Below are positions 1 through 5,347 of a stretch of DNA of 5,347 nt, piece after piece. The translations under genes were made by a program, and so were the position numbers. The first letter of the stretch is position 1; the number at the start of each line of letters is the position of its first letter. The stretch spans positions 1 to 5,347 of the forward strand of contig JAUXFZ010000216.1 in NCBI GenBank assembly GCA_030622585.1, in the 5' to 3' direction. This DNA comes from Myxococcales bacterium (lineage in GTDB: Bacteria; Myxococcota_A; Polyangia; Polyangiales; Houyiibacteriaceae). Below the pieces are notes generated by a model. The model ran no database searches and had not been told where the DNA came from. It saw nothing but the letters and a program-made list of their open reading frames with translations.

Positions 1-154
1 GAACGACGTGAATCCCAATCCCCCCGCCAAGCCCGGCCTGCCGTACGAGGCTCCCGATCGTTTGTGCAAGCGGCTCGGGCCCCTTGGCGCGCGCACCAGG
101 GCTCACGACCAGCAGGCCGACGATCGCAAAACAAAGAAGCGCTCGGTGCGCCAT
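1..154 (-). CDS. Exported protein, N-terminal fragment; probable PBP4/DacB-like D-Ala-D-Ala carboxypeptidase
   Basis: The reading frame opens at an ATG (154-152) and stays open for 51 codons to the left edge, so only the N-terminus is visible. Residues 1-23 form a textbook Sec signal peptide: a short n-region (MAHR), a hydrophobic core (ALLCFAIVGLLVV) and a signal peptidase I site after ARA, so the protein should be periplasmic. The mature part begins KGPEPLAQTIGSLVRQ and goes on to GLGGGIGIHVV. An early 'LA..I..L' helix followed by a 'G..G..V' strand resembles the start of penicillin-binding protein 4 (DacB), which trims peptidoglycan peptides. The catalytic SxxK, SxN and KTG motifs would lie outside the window, so the family call is an inference from a short stretch. 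A weak AGGG Shine-Dalgarno lies 8 bases before the ATG. The gene is divergent from, and overlaps the start of, the substrate-binding protein gene. Export is well supported; the enzyme identity is moderate at best. Confidence 0.6.
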   Translation of the reverse strand, partial: MAHRALLCFAIVGLLVVSPGARAKGPEPLAQTIGSLVRQAGLGGGIGIHVV

Positions 155-1675
155 CGTCTGCACCCTAGCAGCGCTCCGCTTCTGCTCCTAGTGATCGGCC
201 TTGGCTGCAGCCAGCCCGAGGTTCACGACCCGAACGCACTAGTCGTGATGCTGCCCCGGGATGCGGAACAGCTCGACCCGCGCTTTGTGGGTGACCCCTA
301 CGGCCTGCGTGTCTCCCGGCTCCTCTTCGCTTCGCTGCTGACGATCGATTCCCGAACGCTGGAGGTGATTCCAGACCTCGCGGAGTCGGTGACGGCATCG
401 AGCCCAACGCGGTTCGAGGTGCGGCTCCGCGAAGGGCTGCGCTTTAGCGACGGGAGCCCTCTGGACGCACGAGACGTGGTGGCCACCTTCGAGGGCATCG
501 TCGATCCACGCCTCCGAAGCCGCTACGCGCATACCTATCGACGAATCGCCGAGATGCGCGTCCCGGACCCGCGGACGATCGTCTTCATCCTCCGCGAGCC
601 TCACGCCACGTTTCTCACGGACCTCGAGCTCCCGATCGTTCGGAGTGAAGACGCCTTTCAACGCATCGCGACGCCCGACGACCCGTTCCCGATCGGCGCG
701 GGCCCATTCCGTTTGGTCAAACGTGAGCCAGGAGTTCTCGAGCTGAGCGCAAACCCTCATTGGCACCGAGGAACACCGAAGTACCCAAGCCTGCGATTCG
801 TTGTCATCCGGGACGACAATACCCGGGCTCTACGAATGCTCGCGGGGCAGGGCGACCTCGCCATCGCGTCGATACCGCCACTCCTGCTGCCCCTGTTTCG
901 AGACGACCCACGATTCGAAACTCGGCGGGTTGCGGGAATTTCCACGATGTATCTCGGGTTTCACACGGCCTCGCCCAAGCTCGATGACGTCCTGGTGCGG
1001 CGCGCGATTGGGTACGCGATCGACCGGGAGCTGCTGGTGCGCGTGAAGTATGACGGCCTCGCGCAGGTCACAGATAGTTGGATTCCGCGAGGCCACTGGG
1101 CAGACGTCGATGCACTGCCACCGCGAGCCTTCGACCCCGACGAGGCTCGCGCCTTGTTGGACGCTGCCGGGTTCCCGGACCCACCGGGCTCGGAGCCTCG
1201 AATGCGTCTCGTGCTCCGCACGACGTCCGAGCGATTTCGGCAATCGGTCGCACGGGCGATCGCAGCGATGCTGAGGGATGTCGGCATCGAGGTCGACGTG
1301 CGGCCCTCGGAAGCCGCCACTCTAATCTCGGATCTCAACCGGGGCCGCTTCGAGATCACGCTGCTCCAAGTGCCCGAGGTGATCGAGCCCCACGTCCTCA
1401 GCTGGTTTTTCGACTCGTCACGGATCCCCGGCTCCCACAACGAAGGTGCGAATCGATGGCGCTACCGAAACGAGGAGCTCGATGGGCTCTTCGAGGTCGG
1501 CCGGACCCAAGTCGATCGGCAGCTGCGTCGGGCGGCCTACGAACGAGTCCAGCACATCCTTGCCCGCGATCTTCCCGTGCTGCCTTTGTGGCAGCCGGAC
1601 ACGGTCGCGGTCGTCCGCCGCGGGTCGAGCTTCGAGGTGCCGAGAGACGGACGCTTCGGCACGCTGGCGTTCTGA
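146..1675 (+). CDS. ABC transporter substrate-binding lipoprotein, family 5 (peptide/nickel type)
   Basis: This 509-residue protein should capture a solute outside the inner membrane and deliver it to an ABC permease. Family 5 members bind oligopeptides, dipeptides, nickel or similar ligands; the ligand here cannot be read from sequence. The frame is open from GTG 8, but I chose GTG 146 because it gives a clean lipoprotein signal peptide: basic MRHR, the core APLLLLVIGLG and Cys21 as the lipidation site. The three residues before Cys (GLG) are a slightly loose lipobox. Ser at +2 does not signal inner-membrane retention. The fold is seen in order: LVVMLPRDAEQLDPRF (32-47), LREGLRFSDGSPL (94-106), IGAGPFRL (183-190), the NPHWHRG segment (203-209) and VRRAIGYAIDREL (284-296). 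Length is normal for the family. No permease or ATPase genes lie nearby, so it is an orphan within the window. It is probably co-transcribed with the HD gene 7 bp downstream. Alternative upstream starts (TTG 62, GTG 8) would run through the opposite-strand signal peptide and are disfavoured. Confidence 0.9.
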   Translation: MRHRLHPSSAPLLLLVIGLGCSQPEVHDPNALVVMLPRDAEQLDPRFVGDPYGLRVSRLLFASLLTIDSRTLEVIPDLAESVTASSPTRFEVRLREGLRFSDGSPLDARDVVATFEGIVDPRLRSRYAHTYRRIAEMRVPDPRTIVFILREPHATFLTDLELPIVRSEDAFQRIATPDDPFPIGAGPFRLVKREPGVLELSANPHWHRGTPKYPSLRFVVIRDDNTRALRMLAGQGDLAIASIPPLLLPLFRDDPRFETRRVAGISTMYLGFHTASPKLDDVLVRRAIGYAIDRELLVRVKYDGLAQVTDSWIPRGHWADVDALPPRAFDPDEARALLDAAGFPDPPGSEPRMRLVLRTTSERFRQSVARAIAAMLRDVGIEVDVRPSEAATLISDLNRGRFEITLLQVPEVIEPHVLSWFFDSSRIPGSHNEGANRWRYRNEELDGLFEVGRTQVDRQLRRAAYERVQHILARDLPVLPLWQPDTVAVVRRGSSFEVPRDGRFGTLAF

Positions 1676-1678
1676 AGG
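1674..1678 (+). promoter_or_regulatory. Putative ribosome binding site of the HD phosphohydrolase gene
   Basis: GAAGG overlaps the TGA stop of the substrate-binding protein gene and sits 4 bases before GTG 1683. The spacing is short, but it is the only purine-rich Shine-Dalgarno-like motif near the start. It favours GTG 1683 over GTG 1698, and its position suggests that translation of the two genes is coupled. Confidence 0.4.
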
Positions 1679-1682
1679 CGCA

Positions 1683-2996
1683 GTGGTACCGTGCAGCGTG
1701 ATCTTGAGGGACCCGGTCCACGGTTTGATCGCCTTCGAAGGCATGGCGGAGCGGGTGATCCGTTCCCTCCTCGACACGCGCGAGGTACAGCGCCTGCGCC
1801 GCGTTCGGCAGCTTGGGCTCGCATCGCTCGTTTTCCCGGGGGCAGAGCACACACGCTTTTCACACGCGGTGGGCACGGCGCACATCATGCAGTCCCTTCA
1901 GCGCCGGCTCGACGTATGCGGCGACGAGCTACCGGCCGACCAGAGGCTCGACGATGAAGCGAGGGCCGAAGGTCTTGCCGCCGCGCTTCTTCACGACTTG
2001 GGTCACGGGCCGTTCTCGCATCTTTTCGAGGAGGTGCTCCCCCACGCCAAGCATCACGAGCAATGGACGCAGGAGATCATTCTCGATCCGTCGACCGAGG
2101 TGCACCAGGCGCTCGAATCGATCTCAGCGGGCATGCCGGAGCGGGTCGCCGCCTTGCTGAGCGGCGACTATCGGCTCGGCTACCTCAGTCAGAGCGTCAG
2201 CGGCACGTTGGACGTAGATCGGGCGGACTACCTTCTGCGCGACAGCCATATGACGGGCGTTCGCTACGGCTTGTACGACCTCGACTGGTTGCTTCAGGCC
2301 TTGACGTTTGCCTGCGTGGAGGGCCGCTGGGTTCTGGCAGTGCAAGGCCCCAAGGGCTTGCCGCCAGTGGAGAGCTTCTTCCTTGGGCGCCACTTCATGC
2401 ATCAGCAGGTCTACCACCACAAGACCACGCGCGCGGCAGACGCCCTGGTGCGGGCGATCTTCACGAGAGTGAGTGAGCTGATCTCCGACGGGACCCCACC
2501 TGACCCGCTGCTGCCTGCGTTTCGGGCGGCCGCTCTCGGCGACGTGGTTTCGCTCGACGAGCACCTTTTGATGGACGACGCGGAGCTGCTGACGTGTCTC
2601 AGCGCGTGGGAGCGTGGGGGCGACTCCACGCTGGCCCAGCTCAGCAAACGCCTTCGATGCCGGCAGCTTCCGAAAACGATGCCGCTTCCCGACCATCGGC
2701 CGGACCTTTGGAGCGAGGCGCTCCTGCGCGTCGAGGAAATCGTAGCCACGGGAGGGCTTCGTCCCGATCTCGCAGTCTGGCTCGATGTCGCCGAGGACGT
2801 GCCCTACAGCGAACCCACCGACGGCAGCACCGATGGCATGTGGGTGACGCGCCGTCACCAACCTCTGCAGCGCCTGGGCGACGCCTCCTTCCTTCTCGGC
2901 GAGCTCCGGAACAAACGCATCGAGCGACCGCGTCTCATCTTTCCGGTCGAGTTTCGGGACGAGGTGGTCGCGGCGATGCATCAGCTGCTCGAGTGA
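1683..2996 (+). CDS. HD-domain phosphohydrolase, YwfO/SAMHD1-like (COG1078 type)
   Basis: This predicted cytoplasmic metal-dependent phosphohydrolase has 437 residues. The N-terminal ILRDPVHGLI (7-16), the helix REVQRLRRVRQLGL (33-46) and FPGAEHTRFSHAVGTAH (51-67) are hallmarks of the family that includes Bacillus YwfO and human SAMHD1, both dNTP triphosphohydrolases. The four metal ligands are all visible: His61 (RFSH), His104-Asp105 (LLHDLGHGPFSH) and Asp179 in LDVDRADYLLRDS. The active site therefore looks intact. Substrate specificity cannot be read from sequence; hydrolysis of dNTPs is inferred from the family. The roughly 200-residue C-terminal region is less familiar and ends IFPVEFRDEVVAAMHQLLE. 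GTG 1683 is chosen for its upstream GAAGG. GTG 1698 is a serious alternative, because many homologues begin almost directly at the RDPVHG motif. The gene follows the substrate-binding lipoprotein by 7 bp on the same strand, which suggests an operon, although no functional link between the two is obvious. Confidence 0.9.
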   Translation: MVPCSVILRDPVHGLIAFEGMAERVIRSLLDTREVQRLRRVRQLGLASLVFPGAEHTRFSHAVGTAHIMQSLQRRLDVCGDELPADQRLDDEARAEGLAAALLHDLGHGPFSHLFEEVLPHAKHHEQWTQEIILDPSTEVHQALESISAGMPERVAALLSGDYRLGYLSQSVSGTLDVDRADYLLRDSHMTGVRYGLYDLDWLLQALTFACVEGRWVLAVQGPKGLPPVESFFLGRHFMHQQVYHHKTTRAADALVRAIFTRVSELISDGTPPDPLLPAFRAAALGDVVSLDEHLLMDDAELLTCLSAWERGGDSTLAQLSKRLRCRQLPKTMPLPDHRPDLWSEALLRVEEIVATGGLRPDLAVWLDVAEDVPYSEPTDGSTDGMWVTRRHQPLQRLGDASFLLGELRNKRIERPRLIFPVEFRDEVVAAMHQLLE

Positions 2997-3035
2997 CGGT
3001 CCGAGCGCGACCCGACGATTTGCGGTAAGGTCGGG

Positions 3036-3065
3036 GCTAGACGGAGCTAGACGGAACTAGACGGA
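3036..3065 (+). repeat. Three tandem 10-bp direct repeats upstream of the response regulator
   Basis: The unit GCTAGACGGA occurs twice in perfect tandem, then a third time as ACTAGACGGA with only the first base changed. The 10-bp period places each CTAG core about one helical turn from the next, on the same DNA face. The array lies in the 81-bp gap between the HD gene and the response regulator gene, and ends 12 bp before the ATG. It could be an operator for a regulator binding as stacked protomers, possibly the downstream regulator itself, or a product of replication slippage. The repeat is read directly; its function is unknown. Confidence 0.9.
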
Positions 3066-3072
3066 ACCGGTT
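3065..3072. promoter_or_regulatory. 8-bp perfect palindrome AACCGGTT before the response regulator start
   Basis: AACCGGTT is a perfect inverted repeat that shares its first base with the last tandem repeat and ends 5 bases before the ATG. A G5 run (3073-3077) fills those bases and directly abuts the start codon. That spacing is too tight for a normal Shine-Dalgarno pairing. It may be part of an operator or simply chance; an 8-bp palindrome alone is weak evidence. Confidence 0.2.
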
Positions 3073-3077
3073 GGGGG

Positions 3078-4427
3078 ATGGCCAGGATTCTCATCGTCGA
3101 TGATCAGGACAACGCGCGGGGCATGCTTGCGGACATGCTGCGAACGGAGGGCTATGAGGTCGACCAGGCGGCGAGCGGCGAGGCGGCGAGCACCATGGTC
3201 GCCGAGCATGGCTATGACCTAGTCATCACCGACCTCCGGATGGGAGACGTAGGCGGCTTGGAGGTGCTGAAGCGCGCGCGAGAGACGTCCCCCTTGACCC
3301 AGGTAATTGTGATGACCGCCTTCGGCACCATCGAGGACGCGGTGGAAGCCATGCGCTTGGGCGCGCGCGATTTCGTTCAGAAGCCGTTTGTCGAGCAGGA
3401 GCTTCTCGTCAAGGTCTCGCGCGCGACCCGCACCGATCAACTCGCGGGTGAGCAGCGCGCGGCGGCAGCAGATTTTCGAGAGCGGTACAACTTCGGGAAC
3501 ATCATCGGGCAGTCGGCTGAGATCCGCGACATCCTCGGGCGTATCGTGCGCATCGCGCCCACCGACGCGACGGTACTCATCACCGGAGAGAGCGGCACGG
3601 GCAAAGAGTTGGTCGCGCGAGCCATTCACGCGAATTCGTTGCGGGCAGACCGGCCCTTCGTCTCGATCAACTGCGCTGCGCTCCCCGAAACTCTTCTCGA
3701 GAGCGAGCTCTTCGGACACATGCGTGGGGCGTTCACCGGCGCGGTGCAGACGCGCAAAGGCCTCTTCGAAGAAGCCAACGGTGGGACTTTCTTCTTCGAC
3801 GAGATTGCTGAGACCCCACCTTCGCTGCAAGCGAAGCTGCTCCGCGCGATTCAGGAGGGCGAGATCCGCAGGCTCGGCGAAAACAACTCGATCAACGTCG
3901 ATGCGCGCATCATCGCCGCGACAAACCAAAATCTGCGGGTCCGCATCGAGGAGAAGCTCTTTCGCGAGGACCTGTACTCCCGACTCAACGTCGCACGTTT
4001 CGAGCTTCCGCCGCTGCGGGAGCGCAAAGAGGACATCCCGCCCATCGTCGATAGCTTCCTCGAGAAGTACGGGAAAAAGATGACCCGGCACGCGACGCTC
4101 GGCCCCGGCGTCATGGATTATCTACGTGGTTACGACTTCCCGGGGAACATTCGAGAGCTCGAGAACTTGATCGAGCAAGGGGTGGCCTTGGCCCAGGACG
4201 GGCAGATTCATCTTGCTGACATCGTCCCCAGCTCCAACGGCAACGGCGCCGCCTTGCGCCCAGGCCGCCAATCGCTGGCAGCCATCGTGCAGAACGTCGA
4301 GCGCGACGCCATCGTTCGCGCTCTGCGACAGGTCGAGGGGAACAAAGAGCGTGCCGCCGCACTCCTCGGGCTCAGCCCGACAACCCTATGGCGCAAGATG
4401 AAACGCCTTCGATTGGAGTGGCCCTAA
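3078..4427 (+). CDS. NtrC-family sigma-54-dependent response regulator
   Basis: This complete 449-residue two-component response regulator activates sigma-54 RNA polymerase by ATP hydrolysis. The receiver domain (1 to about 115) has every key residue: acidic Asp8/Asp9, phospho-acceptor Asp52 (VITDLRM), Thr80 and Lys102 (QKPF). The AAA+ domain (about 140-375) shows Walker A GESGTGKE (170-177), the sigma-54 contact loop GAFTGA (217-222), Walker B GGTFFFDE (235-242), a sensor I-like AATNQNL segment, arginine-finger region FREDLYSRLNV, and PGNIREL. A Fis-type helix-turn-helix occupies about 407-449 (NKERAAALLGLSPTTLWRKMKRL). Length and order are standard for NtrC/AtoC/ZraR relatives. The start is supported by MARILIVDDQ, a typical receiver beginning, although the ribosome binding site is poor. 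No partner histidine kinase is visible, so the signal and the target genes are unknown. Tandem repeats just upstream may be involved in its control. The gene converges on the minus-strand operon across 16 bp. Confidence 0.97.
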   Translation: MARILIVDDQDNARGMLADMLRTEGYEVDQAASGEAASTMVAEHGYDLVITDLRMGDVGGLEVLKRARETSPLTQVIVMTAFGTIEDAVEAMRLGARDFVQKPFVEQELLVKVSRATRTDQLAGEQRAAAADFRERYNFGNIIGQSAEIRDILGRIVRIAPTDATVLITGESGTGKELVARAIHANSLRADRPFVSINCAALPETLLESELFGHMRGAFTGAVQTRKGLFEEANGGTFFFDEIAETPPSLQAKLLRAIQEGEIRRLGENNSINVDARIIAATNQNLRVRIEEKLFREDLYSRLNVARFELPPLRERKEDIPPIVDSFLEKYGKKMTRHATLGPGVMDYLRGYDFPGNIRELENLIEQGVALAQDGQIHLADIVPSSNGNGAALRPGRQSLAAIVQNVERDAIVRALRQVEGNKERAAALLGLSPTTLWRKMKRLRLEWP

Positions 4428-4443
4428 AGCGGACCAAACGCGG

Positions 4444-4788
4444 TCACTGGGACTCCTCTTCGCGAGCCGCGTCAATACGTTGCTCGCGGTCGTAGGCATG
4501 CCCGACGACGCCCTGGAACTGCTGCGAGACTATCTCGGGAACCTGTGAGGCGCCCGCATCGTGTGCGGGGGGCTGCGTCACGTTGTGCACTTGTTCCCCG
4601 ATCTGTTTGGCGATGCGATCCGTCGCGGCGCCTACCTCCCGCCCGAGCTCCTGCGCCTCATTGGTGTCGGCTACCCGCATGAGATGCTGGAAGGCAGACC
4701 GCCCGCCGAGCGGAACGAAAAAGAGGAGGTACACGAGGAAAGCCAGGACAGCGCCCCTCCACATCAGTCTCATCGATCGCTTGATCAT
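4444..4788 (-). CDS. Small single-pass membrane protein of unknown function
   Basis: This 114-residue protein belongs to no family I can name with confidence. The N-terminus MIKRSMRLMWR is strongly basic and is followed by one hydrophobic segment (about 12-28, GAVLAFLVYLLFFVPLG). By the positive-inside rule the remaining ~85 residues should be periplasmic. After the membrane segment comes SAFQHLMRVADT and a likely amphipathic helix (EAQELGREVGAATDRIAKQI, 44-63), then a Pro-rich break (QPP) and a charged C-terminus ending AAREEESQ. Its ATG overlaps the stop codon of the NtrC/NtrX-type regulator as ATGA, and GGGAAGAGG lies just upstream. It is therefore almost certainly co-translated with that regulator. 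Plus-strand frames over the same DNA lack such signals. The context suggests a membrane factor produced together with a transcription activator, but no role can be assigned. Confidence 0.8.
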   Translation of the reverse strand: MIKRSMRLMWRGAVLAFLVYLLFFVPLGGRSAFQHLMRVADTNEAQELGREVGAATDRIAKQIGEQVHNVTQPPAHDAGASQVPEIVSQQFQGVVGHAYDREQRIDAAREEESQ

Positions 4789-5347
4789 GCCTCTTCCCGA
4801 CGGATACCATAACTCCGCATTTTCTTGTGGAGGTTGGTGCGCTCCACGCCGAGAATCGTCGCGGCGCGGGAGATGTTCCAGCCCACCTCGTCGAGCGTCT
4901 GAAGGATGTAGTCCTTCTCGGCACGTGTACGATACTCCCGCAGAGTCAGGCGCTCGCCCTCGTCGTCGCGCGTGGCGGGGAGGTCAGACGGCTGGGAGGA
5001 CCCGCGTCGCCCTTCGCTGAGCATCCCCTCGGCTGGCAGATCGTCGAGGGTGATCCTGTCACCGCTCAAGATCGCCATCCGCTCCACGACGTTCCGGAGC
5101 TCACGCACGTTGCCGGGCCACTGCCGCTCGGCCAGCGCGTCGAGCACATCCTCGTCGATCGGCTTCTCCCGGAGCCCGTTCGCGAGGGAAAACTCTTGGA
5201 GGAAGCCAGATGCCAACAGGACGATATCGGACTTTCTCTCGCGGAGCGGGGGACTCACGATGGGGACGACGTTGAGCCGAAAGTAGAGATCCTCTCGAAA
5301 ACGTCCGTCCTTCACCTCCAGCTCCAGGTTCTTGTTGGTGGCTGCCA
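4785..5347 (-). CDS. NtrC/NtrX-type transcriptional regulator, C-terminal fragment
   Basis: The frame is open from the right edge to a TGA at 4787-4785, giving 186 visible C-terminal residues. It begins in the AAA+ domain at AATNKNLE (the sensor I-like strand). It continues with the arginine-finger region GRFREDLYFRLNVVPI, then PPLRERKSDI and WPGNVRELRNVVERM. All of these are standard for sigma-54 activator ATPases. A linker of about 40 residues (EGMLSEGRRGSSQPSDLPA...) leads to LREYRTRAEKDYILQTL and a Fis-type helix-turn-helix, WNISRAATILGVERTNLHKKM. The latter closely resembles NtrX-group response regulators. Walker A, GAFTGA and any receiver domain lie beyond the window, so I cannot confirm sigma-54 contact or phosphorylation control. 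The sequence differs clearly from the plus-strand regulator in its linker and HTH, so it is not a recent duplicate. Its stop overlaps the start of the small membrane protein gene. Confidence 0.95.
   Translation of the reverse strand, partial: AATNKNLELEVKDGRFREDLYFRLNVVPIVSPPLRERKSDIVLLASGFLQEFSLANGLREKPIDEDVLDALAERQWPGNVRELRNVVERMAILSGDRITLDDLPAEGMLSEGRRGSSQPSDLPATRDDEGERLTLREYRTRAEKDYILQTLDEVGWNISRAATILGVERTNLHKKMRSYGIRREEA
4790..4798 (-). promoter_or_regulatory. Ribosome binding site of the small membrane protein gene, inside the regulator's 3' end
   Basis: On the minus strand GGGAAGAGG ends 1 base before the ATG at 4788. Its GGGAA part is 5 bases from the start. It encodes the last codons of the upstream regulator (R-E-E-A), so the site is embedded in coding sequence. 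Together with the ATGA overlap this points to translational coupling. Confidence 0.5.

Noticed and set aside
8..145. Extension of the substrate-binding protein upstream to GTG 8
   Set aside because: It would put 46 residues, Pro-rich then charged, before a good lipoprotein signal peptide and would run antisense to a well-formed signal peptide on the minus strand.
2124..2981. 285-residue minus-strand open frame opposite the HD gene
   Set aside because: It is a mirror of GC-rich coding sequence; it contains no recognisable domain and the plus-strand gene has all its catalytic motifs.
2987..3006. Hairpin GCTCG/CGAGC around the HD gene stop as a terminator
   Set aside because: The stem is only 5 bp with a 10-base loop, and no T-run follows it.
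3388..4083. 231-residue plus-strand frame inside the response regulator
   Set aside because: Its product is Ser/Arg-rich low-complexity sequence typical of an out-of-phase reading of GC-rich DNA.
3219..4091. 290-residue minus-strand open frame opposite the response regulator
   Set aside because: It lies wholly within an intact, strongly conserved regulator gene and shows no motif of its own.
4276..4293. Sigma-54 promoter-like TGGCA...GTGC spacing
   Set aside because: It mismatches the conserved -24 and -12 bases and lies inside the coding sequence of the response regulator, with no gene start downstream on that strand.
4432..4445. GACC/GGTC inverted repeat between the convergent genes as a bidirectional terminator
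   Set aside because: A 4-bp stem with a 6-base loop and no flanking T-runs is within chance expectation.
4561..5020. Plus-strand open frames across the minus-strand operon
   Set aside because: They oppose two minus-strand genes that have an ATGA junction, a ribosome binding site and, in the regulator, clear AAA+ and HTH motifs.

Overview
This is a GC-rich window with densely packed genes. It carries a lipoprotein substrate-binding protein and two regulators with the domain plan of sigma-54 activators. That mix suggests a Gram-negative bacterium of the Myxococcota or another delta-proteobacterial-type lineage. This guess rests on gene content and codon bias only; there is no rRNA or marker gene to settle it.

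Left block (1-2996). The 5' end of a minus-strand gene runs off the left edge. It encodes an exported protein with a clear signal peptide, probably a PBP4/DacB-like D-Ala-D-Ala carboxypeptidase. Facing away from it is a plus-strand pair: a family-5 (peptide/nickel-type) ABC substrate-binding lipoprotein, then, after a 7-bp gap, an HD-domain phosphohydrolase of the YwfO/SAMHD1-like COG1078 type. The two divergent reading frames appear to share a few bases at their starts (146-154), so each gene's promoter should lie inside the other gene.

Middle block (2997-4427). An 81-bp intergenic gap holds three tandem 10-bp repeats and an 8-bp palindrome. Next comes a complete NtrC-type response regulator: receiver, AAA+ sigma-54 activation domain and Fis-type helix-turn-helix. 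No histidine kinase is present in the window.

Right block (4444-5347, minus strand). The 3' part of a second NtrC/NtrX-type regulator enters from the right edge. Its stop codon overlaps, as ATGA, the start of a 114-residue protein of unknown function with one membrane-spanning segment. This two-gene operon converges on the response regulator across only 16 bp, with no recognisable terminator.

The recognisable genes are familiar families: cell wall maintenance, solute capture, nucleotide metabolism and sigma-54-dependent transcription. I saw no mobile element, CRISPR array, tRNA or rRNA. I also saw no convincing new multi-gene system. The points most worth a second look are the tandem repeats before the response regulator, the small membrane protein coupled to the NtrX-like regulator, and the overlapping divergent starts.
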